Positions 42,013 through 51,785 of a DNA stretch of 64,000 bases are shown here, piece after piece. Source of the stretch: an uncultured Lachnospiraceae bacterium (GTDB taxonomy: Bacteria > Bacillota > Clostridia > Lachnospirales > Lachnospiraceae); assembly GCA_947626505.1 (NCBI GenBank), contig CANQSN010000002.1, positions 1 to 64,000 on the forward strand, written 5' to 3'. The translations under genes were made by a program, and so were the position numbers. The notes under the pieces were generated by a model, which was given only the letters and a program-made list of their open reading frames with translations, did no database searches and was not told where the DNA came from. The number at the start of each line of letters is the position of its first letter. Positions within the stretch are counted from its first letter, which is position 1.

Positions 42013-43893
42013 ATGAGAAAAGGGTTTACAAAAAATGCAGTAAAATATATGCTGATTTCTGCAATAGTAGTAATTATAGCTGTTTTTGCATATCAGACGA
42101 TAACGATATTTAATTCCAACAATAAACAATCGTCAGAAAAACTTGAAGCTGTAAAACAAAAGCTTGACAGCAACAGCGCTGAGATTGATCGTCTTACCAA
42201 AAACGTAGGCGATAACAACCTTGCAAAGGCTAGAGCATTTGCCGACATGCTGGTTTACAGGCCGGAAATCGCAGACACAAACGAGCTTTTGAAGCTTTGC
42301 GAAGACCTTATGGTAAGCGAGCTGCATATTATTGATGAGAAAGGAATTATTACAAGCAGCAGTATTACCGACTATATAGGATTTGACATGGGAAGCGGCG
42401 AGCAATCCAAAGTTTTTCTTGATATTATAGATGATCCGAGTAAGGAAATCGTACAGGAGCCGCAGAAAAATTCCGCCGCCGGCGTTATTACACAGTACAT
42501 AGGCGTTGCCAGAAAGGACGCAAAAGGTCTGGTTCAGGTAGGAATACAGCCGACAATACTTGACGAGGCTTTAGCCGGCAATGCAACTGATGTAGTTTTA
42601 GCTGATTTTGATTATGGCAAAAATGGCTATGTATTTGCCATTGATAAAGAAAGCAATGAGATACTTGCGCACAAGAACAAGGAATGTATCGGGAAAAAGG
42701 CTTCTGAAATTGGTTTTCCTGAAAAGCTGAGCAAGGGAAGAGGCAAAGGTAAAATAGACGGTACGTTTGGTTATTATAACATAGATGAATACGGTGATAT
42801 TCTTATTGGGACTATGCTTCCCGGCAGCGAATTTTTTATTGAAATTATAAGGCAGGCTATCATTGTTTGTCTTGCTATCATTATTATTAATATCATTATG
42901 ATTTTCATGATTAATCGATATGTATCAGATAATATAGTTACAGGAATTGTGTCCATTTCCGAATCCATGAGAAGGATTGCAGAAGGCGATTATTCAGTAA
43001 AAGTTCAAGAGTTTGGCAATGACGAATTCCAACAGCTAAGCAATAATATTAATATAATGGTTAGCAAGATTACTGAGAATCTTGATAAAAATGAAGATAT
43101 TCTCAAGCAACAGCAAGCTGCTATGCAAAATACAACCGAAATAATCAACGAAATCAAAGGCGTAAGCTCTAATATGGAAACAATTTCCAAAGAAACCTTG
43201 CAGAATTCCATATCCATTCACGAGGGAAGCGAAGAACAAAAGGAAGCTATTGAACAACTGCGTACTACTATGGAAGGACTGTCAAATAAGCTTTCAGATG
43301 GCGCTTCCTCTGCAGTAAAGATTTCAAAGGAAACATTAGAAGCTGTAGACGGACTGGTTAATATTAAGGAGCAGGTATTAATGTTATCTGATTCAATGGA
43401 AAAAATCAGCGCTTCCTCACAGGAGATTGAAAAGATTATTGATGATATCAACCAGATTGCCCAGCAGACCAACATGCTTTCTCTAAATGCGTCTATTGAA
43501 GCTGCAAGAGCCGGCGAACTTGGAAAAGGATTTTCTGTCGTTGCTTCCGAGGTTGGCGCATTAGCCGAGAGAAGTTCTGAAGCGGTAAAGCAAACTAATA
43601 CATTGATACACAATTCATTAGAAGCAATTTCTGATGGACGATCTATAACACAGCAAGCAGTGGAAGGATTTGTGCAGGCAGTGGAGCGCATTGAAAATAC
43701 AAGCAAAAATGTAGAACAGGTAAGTCAAATGATGGATTCCCACGTTGAGATGGTAACTCAGGCAGTAAGCGGACTTGGAAAGATTTCTCAGGTTGTGGAC
43801 AACAATGTGGCGGTTGCAAAGGACAGTGAAGCTTCCGCAAGAAATATGGCTGACGAAGCAGGTCGTTTACTTGAACTTGTAGTAGAACAGTAA
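42013..43893 (+). CDS. Methyl-accepting chemotaxis protein
   Basis: Two TM segments, HAMP region, signalling tip QIAQQTNMLSLNASIEAARAGELGKGFSVVASEVGALAERS. Confidence 0.95.
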   Translation: MRKGFTKNAVKYMLISAIVVIIAVFAYQTITIFNSNNKQSSEKLEAVKQKLDSNSAEIDRLTKNVGDNNLAKARAFADMLVYRPEIADTNELLKLCEDLMVSELHIIDEKGIITSSSITDYIGFDMGSGEQSKVFLDIIDDPSKEIVQEPQKNSAAGVITQYIGVARKDAKGLVQVGIQPTILDEALAGNATDVVLADFDYGKNGYVFAIDKESNEILAHKNKECIGKKASEIGFPEKLSKGRGKGKIDGTFGYYNIDEYGDILIGTMLPGSEFFIEIIRQAIIVCLAIIIINIIMIFMINRYVSDNIVTGIVSISESMRRIAEGDYSVKVQEFGNDEFQQLSNNINIMVSKITENLDKNEDILKQQQAAMQNTTEIINEIKGVSSNMETISKETLQNSISIHEGSEEQKEAIEQLRTTMEGLSNKLSDGASSAVKISKETLEAVDGLVNIKEQVLMLSDSMEKISASSQEIEKIIDDINQIAQQTNMLSLNASIEAARAGELGKGFSVVASEVGALAERSSEAVKQTNTLIHNSLEAISDGRSITQQAVEGFVQAVERIENTSKNVEQVSQMMDSHVEMVTQAVSGLGKISQVVDNNVAVAKDSEASARNMADEAGRLLELVVEQ

Positions 43894-43939
43894 TTTTTCA
43901 AGACTCCCATCTTATAAATAAAATAATATTAATATAACA

Positions 43940-43977
43940 AATTAAGAGACTGACCGCAATTGACCAGTCTCTTAATT
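43940..43977. terminator. Bidirectional intrinsic terminator between MCP and DUF4179 gene
   Basis: AATTAAGAGACTG-N12-CAGTCTCTTAATT flanked by A/T runs. Confidence 0.85.
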
Positions 43978-44002
43978 TATTTTTTATACCTGTTACTATA
44001 AG

Positions 44003-45184
44003 CTATTTTACTCTGGTCAGTTTAATAACTGTTGATTTGCCGCTTTCCTTAAAATATACTCTGACGCTTAATGTATCTGTAAATTCCATCAGGTCATACT
44101 GCATTTCATCTTTAAAATTCTTACCGCCTTCCGGTGTAATGCAGCCATCATAACCTTTTGCATCCTCGCCATCTTTATTCATAATTTGGAATGTGATGAA
44201 ATCTCCATTGTCATCATCCTCATTGTCTATATAGGAAATGACGGAATAAGTGCTGATTTCTGTATTAGTAAGAGTAAGCTCTTTCAAATAAGCGTCGCGT
44301 CCCTCTATCTTTCCATCGTTTTCCAATAGCTTATAGGTGGCAATATCCTCCTTGCTGCTGTTGTCATTAATAGTAACTGTTTTTTCTTCTGACCATTGCT
44401 TATAGTCATAGCCTTTTTTTTCATTAATTGTCTCTTTAAAAGCTTTTAAGTCATCATATTCATTGACGCCGGTAATAATCGGAAGCTTGAATGAATTGTC
44501 GTCTGTAATGCGTTCAAGCTCCAATACCTGCACTAATTTGCCATCCAATGAAGTTCTCCAGTCTTCTGAAATCTCCGGTGAGACTTTTGAGTTTTTACCT
44601 GTATCAACATATACCTCTAACAATTTTCTTCCGGTACTTATGCAATAATCTGTCACCAGCTCATCAGAGTCTATGCCGACATCTAAATCTTTCATAGTAA
44701 GATACTCTAAATCTGCTCCGCTTCCTAATATCAGATACTTGTCGGCATCCTTAACATTTGCCTCCACAGTCAAGTAAACGCTTTTTTTGTCGCATAAGGC
44801 AGAGGTAACATTAAATTCTACTTTCTTAATATCCTCGCTGTCAGCGCCCTTTCCATATTTCTCTGAAACCTTAGCTGCTGTTACATCTGTATCTACAAGT
44901 TTTCTTGCCTCCTCTGAAAAACCTCCGGCATGAAAATACTGTGACAATCCGAAAATTTTATTTGTTGCATATGCAGTAGTTCCCAGCAACAGAACTACTC
45001 CCATTATTGCCGCCGCTGCACCAAAACGTGAAAAACCAACGACCTTTTTAATTTTTTTATTATTTCTGTTAGAGTTATTATTAAGCTGTAATAATTGCTC
45101 CTCCAACTGTTCAGGAACAGGTATTTGATTCAAAAAGGCTTTCATTTGTTTCTTGTTTAAATTGTCTTGATTTTGATTCTCCAT
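44003..45184 (-). CDS. DUF4179-type membrane protein, putative anti-sigma factor
   Basis: Cytosolic N-terminus, TM FSRFGAAAAIMGVVLLLGTTAYATNKIFGL, large extracellular domain; overlaps ECF sigma gene. Confidence 0.75.
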   Translation of the reverse strand: MENQNQDNLNKKQMKAFLNQIPVPEQLEEQLLQLNNNSNRNNKKIKKVVGFSRFGAAAAIMGVVLLLGTTAYATNKIFGLSQYFHAGGFSEEARKLVDTDVTAAKVSEKYGKGADSEDIKKVEFNVTSALCDKKSVYLTVEANVKDADKYLILGSGADLEYLTMKDLDVGIDSDELVTDYCISTGRKLLEVYVDTGKNSKVSPEISEDWRTSLDGKLVQVLELERITDDNSFKLPIITGVNEYDDLKAFKETINEKKGYDYKQWSEEKTVTINDNSSKEDIATYKLLENDGKIEGRDAYLKELTLTNTEISTYSVISYIDNEDDDNGDFITFQIMNKDGEDAKGYDGCITPEGGKNFKDEMQYDLMEFTDTLSVRVYFKESGKSTVIKLTRVK

Positions 45185-45650
45185 TGTTCCAATCCTCCAA
45201 TCTCTTTCTTAATTGCTCTCTGGCCCGCTGCAGCCTTGTTTGTATGGTACTTTCTTTTACATTTAAAATTTGGCTTATTTCACGCACAGAATATTCCTCA
45301 TAGTAATATAACAGAATTACCTCACGATAATTATCCTTAAGCTCTAAAATCACCTCATAAAGCTCAATGTCTCTATCATACTTAAAAGGAATGTCTTGCA
45401 CCAGCTCCTCTCTCTGGTTCCATAAGTTCTTTTTTAAATTCTTTGCATAATTCATTGCAACCTTGTAAAGCCAGTTTTTTACATGCTCCTTAGATGCAAA
45501 ATGTTTCTTCCCCTGTAACAATTTTAAATAGGCAAACTGTACTGCATCCTCTGCATCGAAGGAATTACCGCAAAAGCCATACATAACTCGGTAAATGGAC
45601 TTATAATAAGATTTTACAACATCTTCATAATCCTCCTGCACATTATACAT
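45111..45650 (-). CDS. ECF-type RNA polymerase sigma factor
   Basis: IYRVMYGFCGNSFDAEDAVQFAYLKLL; VILLYYYEEYSVREISQILNVKESTIQTRLQRAREQLRKRL. Confidence 0.93.
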   Translation of the reverse strand: MYNVQEDYEDVVKSYYKSIYRVMYGFCGNSFDAEDAVQFAYLKLLQGKKHFASKEHVKNWLYKVAMNYAKNLKKNLWNQREELVQDIPFKYDRDIELYEVILELKDNYREVILLYYYEEYSVREISQILNVKESTIQTRLQRAREQLRKRLEDWNNGESKSRQFKQETNESLFESNTCS

Positions 45651-45798
45651 CCAATTCCTCCTTTAATATTGCAAATGATAGAATTTATATTTATCTATCT
45701 GCCATTCTTACTTAGTAGCTACTACTTATACTACAATTAAGGACGTCAAAATATCTCATTTTTTAATTTTTTTAATAAAATTAAATTGCGCAGTATAA

Positions 45799-45829
45799 AA
45801 GACCTCCAATCATAAGTATAGAAGGTCTT
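45799..45829 (-). terminator. Putative intrinsic terminator downstream of pgeF
   Basis: AAGACCT ... AGGTCTT stem then TTTTAT on the minus strand. Confidence 0.6.
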
Positions 45830-45888
45830 AAAATATAAGTATTATACTAATCAATCCGGTATAACAATCGCTCTCAAATCCTTTTAAT

Positions 45889-46746
45889 CTATTTACATGC
45901 AATAAACGCAGCAAGGTTTCCTCTCATTCCGCGGCTTGCGCGATGAGAAAACAAAAGTTTAGAATTACAGCAGGTACAAATATCCGTCACATCCATATTT
46001 TTTGTCTGAATGCCAGCATTTAAAAGAATCAGCTCATTAGCTTTCCATAAATCCAATTGATATTTTCCATTTCCCTTATCCTCAAAAAACTCCAAAAGCT
46101 CCTCCTTAGAAAATGCATCTGCAAATTCATCATATACATCCCTGCTAACTTCATAACAGTCTTTGCAAATGCTTGGTCCAATGGCAGCTACAATATTATA
46201 GTTCATCGAGCCATAATCACTTTCCATAAGACGAACCATTTTCTCACCGATTTTTCCTACAGTTCCGCGCCATCCTGAATGTGCCAGCGCCGCCACATTT
46301 TCCTTTGGATCATAGAAAAAAAGCGGAACACAGTCTGCAAAAAAAGTAGCTAAAACTACTCCTGCTTCATTTGTAACCAACCCGTCTATGCAGTCATAAT
46401 CTCTCTTTCTTGTGATGCCCTTTCCCATATCCTCTTTTGTAACCTTGCGGATAATCGTCTGATGCTGCTGGTCAGAAAATACAAGCTGCTCCGGAGTAAA
46501 TCCAATAGCGCTTCCAATCCTTTTAAAATTCTCATGTACATTTAATGGAGAATCTCCTCTGGAAAAACTTAAGTTCATACTGGACAAATGATTCCTGCTG
46601 ACGCCGCCCTCCCTTGTGGAAAATCCATGCATAACATTAAGCTCATCAAGCTTAGGAAATGCAATATATGGCACATTATTCTTATTTTTAACCAATGTAG
46701 AAAAGTTGTTGTTACTCAACTTAAAGTCTGATTTATCCATACTCAT
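45889..46746 (-). CDS. pgeF: Peptidoglycan editing factor PgeF (YfiH/multicopper oxidase-like domain)
   Basis: MHGFSTREGGVSRNHLSSMNLSF; FADCVPLFFYDPKENVAALAHSGWRGTVGKI; FSHRASRGMRGNLAAFIA. Confidence 0.93.
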   Translation of the reverse strand: MSMDKSDFKLSNNNFSTLVKNKNNVPYIAFPKLDELNVMHGFSTREGGVSRNHLSSMNLSFSRGDSPLNVHENFKRIGSAIGFTPEQLVFSDQQHQTIIRKVTKEDMGKGITRKRDYDCIDGLVTNEAGVVLATFFADCVPLFFYDPKENVAALAHSGWRGTVGKIGEKMVRLMESDYGSMNYNIVAAIGPSICKDCYEVSRDVYDEFADAFSKEELLEFFEDKGNGKYQLDLWKANELILLNAGIQTKNMDVTDICTCCNSKLLFSHRASRGMRGNLAAFIACK

Positions 46747-46791
46747 ACCTCTAATTTTACTATATACTCCAATTATAATGTAAACAAAACA

Positions 46792-47157
46792 TTATATATA
46801 ATGTTCATAGCAAAATGGGAACGCATCAGCTATCACCGACATATGCCTTCCATTTACAGCAACAACATCAAACCTGATACTTTGGGAATCCGGAATACCC
46901 TTCTGCTGCATATAATAGAGAGCCACCTTACTAATCTGACGCTGTTTTCTTAAATTAACTGCATCAAATGCATCCCCGCTCTTATTGTTCTTTCTGTACT
47001 TTACCTCCATAAACACTAAATAATCCGATTCTCTGGCAATAATATCAATCTCACCCTGACGCACTCGGTAGTTGCGTGCCTCAATGCTATATCCACGCTC
47101 CTTCAATACCTCGCATACCATATTCTCTACATTCTCCCCTATATTTCTCTTGTTCAT
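46792..47157 (-). CDS. YraN family (UPF0102) endonuclease-fold protein
   Basis: GENVENMVCEVLKERGYSIEARNYRVRQGEIDIIARESDYLVFMEVKYRKN. Confidence 0.93.
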   Translation of the reverse strand: MNKRNIGENVENMVCEVLKERGYSIEARNYRVRQGEIDIIARESDYLVFMEVKYRKNNKSGDAFDAVNLRKQRQISKVALYYMQQKGIPDSQSIRFDVVAVNGRHMSVIADAFPFCYEHYI

Positions 47158-47173
47158 CTTACACCTTCTCTTA

Positions 47174-47449
47174 CTATAGCTTTCCCTTTATACGGTCCAT
47201 ATCGTCTACATAGACAAGAATCTCCGCTACAACCCCGTAAAGCTCCTCCGGAATATAATCCCCTAAATCAAGCTTTAACAATGTTTTTGCAAGCCTTGAA
47301 TCTTCATAAAGCGGAACATCATTTTCCTGTGCGGTTGAAATAATCTTGTCTGCCACATATCCCTCTCCGGAAGCCACAATCTTAGGCGCACCCTCCGAAG
47401 GCTCATAAGATAACGCAACCGCTGCCCGCTTTCTTCTTCCATCTTCCAT
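47174..47449 (-). CDS. FlhB C-terminal-like protein (FhlB/YlqH-type export switch domain)
   Basis: RKRAAVALSYEPSEGAPKIVASGEGYVADKIISTAQENDVPLYEDSRLAKTLLKLDLGDYIPEELYGVVAEILVYV. Confidence 0.9.
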   Translation of the reverse strand: MEDGRRKRAAVALSYEPSEGAPKIVASGEGYVADKIISTAQENDVPLYEDSRLAKTLLKLDLGDYIPEELYGVVAEILVYVDDMDRIKGKL

Positions 47450-47504
47450 ACTCTATCATCTCCTGCCATAATTCCATATTATTATTGAATAATACTTACA
47501 TACC

Positions 47505-47562
47505 TCAATGTGGGATTGCAGTATCCTGCTTTAAAGTCTTGGAGCAAACTTCTCATCTGCTC
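47505..47562 (-). repeat. Degenerate intergenic repeat candidate (copy L)
   Basis: Minus strand GCAGATGAGAAGTTTGCTCC...GGATACTGCAATCCCACATTG resembles both ends of the 83-bp element. Confidence 0.35.
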
Positions 47563-47598
47563 TCTAAGACACCTTCTGCTATGAATAGCTGTAATGAA

Positions 47599-49479
47599 TT
47601 ATGCCCTCACATCAAAAGTATAACGCTTAATCTGCTGGCTTGCAGGAATCTCCTTAGCTAAAAAGTCTTCAACTAAATCTTCAATCTGTTCCTTCTTGCC
47701 TACTCGTTTTACCACTTCGGTTTCAAGCGTAAGCCCCAGCTTTTCAATTTGCTTCTGAAGCTCATCTATATGATTCTTAACAATAGACATAGAACGCCCA
47801 TCCTCCAAATAAAAGCGGGCATTTACTTTTTTTCCGTTAAGCTGCACATACACATCAGTAGAACCAAGATAATCCATATCCAAATGCAGCATAACGCTAA
47901 TATCCTTTTTTTGCATTGCCAGAGACTTTTTATTGGTATAAACATAAAGCTCGCTATTAGCATCCTGATTGCTAAGCTGAATAGGAATCTGAGCAAATGT
48001 ATAATTCTCATTTAAATCCTTCATAAACTGAATATTTTCATTCATATCCTTAGCATTCTGCTCCATCTGTTCTCCGGCGCCCCCGAAAAACTGTTCTCCC
48101 GCTGACATAAGCTTTGAACTCTGCTCGGCAATTCTTTCAAACAACTGATCCACTTCCTTAGGAGACTTCATTTGCTCCGGATTGAGCTTCCACTGTCTGT
48201 CTATAACGCTTTCAATCAAAACTGCATATTCCTTAGATGAAAAGAAATTTTTAACCGCCGAATCACTTAACTCTTTATTATTACTAATATAATCATGTAC
48301 TGCTTTCATTAAATCCTCTGACGTATTCTTAGGATCAAGCATAACCTTTATTGCATCTTCATGAATCCCTAAGGACTTTAGCTGTTCTGCAAATGCAGAC
48401 TGAATCTCATTGGTAAACGCCGCGCCGCTGTTAATATTAAACTCACCCTTTGCAAGGCTGCTTAATACCTGCTCTTTTGTCAGCTCAGGATTCTCTTTAA
48501 TCACCTGTTCAACAAATTTGGGATCAAATGTAAACTTACCGGAATTATCAAGAACCGGCTGCACCTCCTCATTCATTAATATGCTTCCCTTAGGATATGT
48601 GTTGCCAGAGGCATCCTTTAAAACATTGCCCTCCCCATCTGTTTCCATCATACCCATACGCTGGTAAAATGCATCAACCTCTCCGTCCTCCATTACAAAT
48701 ACATCCTTCAAAAATAATGTCGGCAGCGGTTCCTCCATTGAAGTCTCTGTAAATGTATTTATAATATACTGGTTAAAACGCACCAAATCTCCTTGCGGAG
48801 CTTCCGGCATAGCCAGCGCCTCATAAGTTGATAAAATTCCATTAGTTACTGAATTTATCTGGGTATTAAGCTGGGCATTATGATTCTGGTACTGCTGAAA
48901 CTGTCTGACATTAACATCATTTATAGGAATATTACACCGCATCATATCTATAATTGTCTTAATGCTTGCTTCAGGATGGTTGACTAAATGCTGTAAAACC
49001 TTCATAATTGAATTACGGTCAATAGGCATGTTTGCATCCATCAATTCCTTTACCACTGCCATATTTTTTTCATTTAACTGAAGCCCTGCCGATTGCAGGG
49101 ACTTTTCTATTGTCTGGTTTTGCGGGCTGAATTTCTCATCTAACAAAGGTCTGATTGTAACAGTATCACCCGTATTCTCTTTTACTTCAAAATACAGGCT
49201 GTTGCCAATATTTATCGGCACATTTTCCATCAGAAGCGCAGTAAGCACTTGACCATTTCCCAGAGAAACCGTAACTGACTTCCCTGTAATATTTGTAATT
49301 TCTCCCTTAAAAACATCGCCTTTTTCTAATGCGGCAATACTTACCTCATTGTTGACTCCACTTCCCTTTAACGCTCTGGACGCCATAAGGCTCTTGGAAT
49401 AATTACTGCTTGCCATAGCTTGGCTGTTGCTATTGCTTTTTGCCGCTGTAGCGGCTGCTGCTGTTGTAATAATCTCCAT
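47599..49479 (-). CDS. FliK-like (YlqG-type) flagellar hook-length-control domain protein
   Basis: C-terminal LHLDMDYLGSTDVYVQLNGKKVNARFYLEDGRSMSIVKNHIDELQKQIEKLGL; located between rnhB and flhB-like gene. Confidence 0.65.
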   Translation of the reverse strand: MEIITTAAAATAAKSNSNSQAMASSNYSKSLMASRALKGSGVNNEVSIAALEKGDVFKGEITNITGKSVTVSLGNGQVLTALLMENVPINIGNSLYFEVKENTGDTVTIRPLLDEKFSPQNQTIEKSLQSAGLQLNEKNMAVVKELMDANMPIDRNSIMKVLQHLVNHPEASIKTIIDMMRCNIPINDVNVRQFQQYQNHNAQLNTQINSVTNGILSTYEALAMPEAPQGDLVRFNQYIINTFTETSMEEPLPTLFLKDVFVMEDGEVDAFYQRMGMMETDGEGNVLKDASGNTYPKGSILMNEEVQPVLDNSGKFTFDPKFVEQVIKENPELTKEQVLSSLAKGEFNINSGAAFTNEIQSAFAEQLKSLGIHEDAIKVMLDPKNTSEDLMKAVHDYISNNKELSDSAVKNFFSSKEYAVLIESVIDRQWKLNPEQMKSPKEVDQLFERIAEQSSKLMSAGEQFFGGAGEQMEQNAKDMNENIQFMKDLNENYTFAQIPIQLSNQDANSELYVYTNKKSLAMQKKDISVMLHLDMDYLGSTDVYVQLNGKKVNARFYLEDGRSMSIVKNHIDELQKQIEKLGLTLETEVVKRVGKKEQIEDLVEDFLAKEIPASQQIKRYTFDVRA

Positions 49480-49494
49480 TTAATTTCCTCTTTT

Positions 49495-50265
49495 CTATGA
49501 CACAAAATTTTTTATGAAGCTCTTTCTATGTATTGGACAGGGACCATACTTTTTGAGTGCGTCAATGTGCTTTTCGACGCCATAACCAACATTCTGTGCA
49601 AAACCATATTCCGGATATATACTGTCGTATTCCTCCATAATAGAATCCCTTGCCACCTTTGCTACAATACTTGCAGCAGCTATGGAAATAGACTTTGCAT
49701 CACCTTTTATAATCGGAACCTGTTTAACGCTAAGATTTGGAATCTTTACAGCGTCAACTAATAAAATATCAGGTTTTACCGATAAATGCTCCACTGCCTC
49801 TTTCATCGCTTTATATGTTGCATTTAAAATATTAATCTCATCAATAACATCAGGTTCAACCACTCCCAACTCACAGGCAATGGCGCATTCCTTAATACGT
49901 TCTGATAAAAGCTCACGACGCTTCTTTGGAACCTTCTTGGAATCATTTATAAAAAGCAAATCACAGTCCTTAGGCAAAATAACCGCGCACGTTACAACCG
50001 GGCCCGCAAGCGGGCCTCTGCCCACCTCGTCAATTCCGGCAATATACCGGCACATTTCATATTGCCTTTCGTATTGCTTCATATTATCCATGCGGTTAAT
50101 TTCTTCATGCAGCACATTTAAATGCCTGCCGGCAGATATTATGAGCTTTTTTACACCTGCGCGCTCATCCTTCTCATATTCATGTATGAATAACTCTAGT
50201 TCCTGTGTGTTTACAGAGCCTTTTATTGCATCAAATTCTTTCTTAATTTCATTGATTGCCTTCAT
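49495..50265 (-). CDS. rnhB: Ribonuclease HII
   Basis: IAGIDEVGRGPLAGPVVTCAVILP; INDSKKVPKKRRELL; KVARDSIMEEYDSIYPEYGFAQNVGYG. Confidence 0.97.
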   Translation of the reverse strand: MKAINEIKKEFDAIKGSVNTQELELFIHEYEKDERAGVKKLIISAGRHLNVLHEEINRMDNMKQYERQYEMCRYIAGIDEVGRGPLAGPVVTCAVILPKDCDLLFINDSKKVPKKRRELLSERIKECAIACELGVVEPDVIDEINILNATYKAMKEAVEHLSVKPDILLVDAVKIPNLSVKQVPIIKGDAKSISIAAASIVAKVARDSIMEEYDSIYPEYGFAQNVGYGVEKHIDALKKYGPCPIHRKSFIKNFVS

Positions 50266-50287
50266 ATCCGCTCCTTATTTATATTAT

Positions 50288-51769
50288 CTACTCAACCTTA
50301 CCAATATCCTTAAGCGGCCAGATACGGAATATTACTTTACCAATAATACGTTCCCTCGGAATATTGCCTACTTCCGGATCGCGGCTGTCCGTACTGTTGT
50401 TTCTATTATCTCCCAGCACAAAGTATTCATCACTTCCCAATTTGACAGGCTGCTCCAAAAGATAATAATTTGACGGTGAAATAGCCTCCTTACCATATAT
50501 ATCGTCAGAAAGCAGTTCGCCATTGATATAAATAAATCCTTCCGCTACAGAAACTGTCTCGCCGGGCAGACCTATAATGCGCTTTACATAATTGCTTCTT
50601 TCATTCTCCGGAAATACTATAACATCATAACGTTCCGGCTCATGGGATCTATAGCTAATCTTATCAATAATAAGCTGTTGTCCGTCTACTAACGTATCAT
50701 TCATAGATGAACCATGTACCTCTGTTTTCTGCCCGACATAACGCACAATAACTACCGCCAGTACCATAGCAATCACAACACATATTGCATACATAAATAA
50801 ATTCTTTACAACATCTGCAAATGTTACTTCCTGTTTTTCCTTTACAATTCTTGGCTCGGCAGTTCCTGAAACCGTATTATTGCCGCTTCCGGAGCTCATA
50901 GCCTTAACATAGCTTGCTCTCGACATTACCATACCCTGTGGAAGCGGGGTTTGCTGATTAATATTAACTGAATTGCCGCCTTGCGTCTGAGCGTTACCTA
51001 CAGGCGATATACCCAACTGCTGCTCCAGCAACTGCCTTTGAATAAGCTGGGCTCTCCCCACTCTTGCAGAAGATGTCCTTGGCGGGGTATTTCCCGCCGG
51101 TGATGTTCCTGAAGCGGCTGCGCCTCTTAACGGTGCCTTTGCTGCCTGCTCAGCTTCTCTTGGTGCAGCGCTGCTCTCACTTATTGTCTGTCGTACAGTA
51201 TTAGCCGGTTTTGCAACCGACTCCGGAGAAACATATGGGTTGACAGTTGGCTGCGTTTGCACTCGTTTCTTTGGTTTTTCCTCCTCAAAAGAAAAATCTC
51301 CAAAAATTGACTGCTGAATACGGAGCTGCGCCTCTGAAAGACCGTCCACCACCTCGGTATCTTCTTCATTTGCATCCTCGTTAGTTATATCTTCGTCTTC
51401 AATCAAAGATGATAAGTATTCCTCGTTCAATCCATTAGAATAAAATCCGGTTCCTAAATCAGACGTATCCGTAGTATCCTTTACCGGAACAGTACCATTC
51501 TCGTCTACCTTTACATATTTTTTAGCCTCCGGCTCCAAATGCACATTTGAACCATACTTTTCGCCTGAGCGGCCATAATAAATTGGAGCCTTTTCACGTA
51601 CCTTGTTAAGTTCTTCAACACTCTTCATAGGCTCAGGAATTACGCCATCTTTACGAAAATATGTAATCATTCCTTCGTACTGATTATGCTTCTGGTTAAG
51701 CTCCTCTAAAGTCTTAATCCGAAATCCCTCCGGCAATCCGTTATTTGTATTGTTATCCACTTCTGCCAT
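50288..51769 (-). CDS. lepB: Signal peptidase I with ~310-aa N-terminal cytoplasmic extension
   Basis: Ser motif VHGSSMNDTLVDGQ; Lys motif NYVKRIIGLPGETV; GDNRNNSTDSRDPEVG; N-terminal part low complexity. Confidence 0.92.
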   Translation of the reverse strand: MAEVDNNTNNGLPEGFRIKTLEELNQKHNQYEGMITYFRKDGVIPEPMKSVEELNKVREKAPIYYGRSGEKYGSNVHLEPEAKKYVKVDENGTVPVKDTTDTSDLGTGFYSNGLNEEYLSSLIEDEDITNEDANEEDTEVVDGLSEAQLRIQQSIFGDFSFEEEKPKKRVQTQPTVNPYVSPESVAKPANTVRQTISESSAAPREAEQAAKAPLRGAAASGTSPAGNTPPRTSSARVGRAQLIQRQLLEQQLGISPVGNAQTQGGNSVNINQQTPLPQGMVMSRASYVKAMSSGSGNNTVSGTAEPRIVKEKQEVTFADVVKNLFMYAICVVIAMVLAVVIVRYVGQKTEVHGSSMNDTLVDGQQLIIDKISYRSHEPERYDVIVFPENERSNYVKRIIGLPGETVSVAEGFIYINGELLSDDIYGKEAISPSNYYLLEQPVKLGSDEYFVLGDNRNNSTDSRDPEVGNIPRERIIGKVIFRIWPLKDIGKVE

Positions 51770-51785
51770 ATGCTCACCTCAAATA

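Noticed and set aside
49682-50473. 263-aa plus-strand ORF
   Set aside because: Antisense to rnhB and lepB; no family resemblance.
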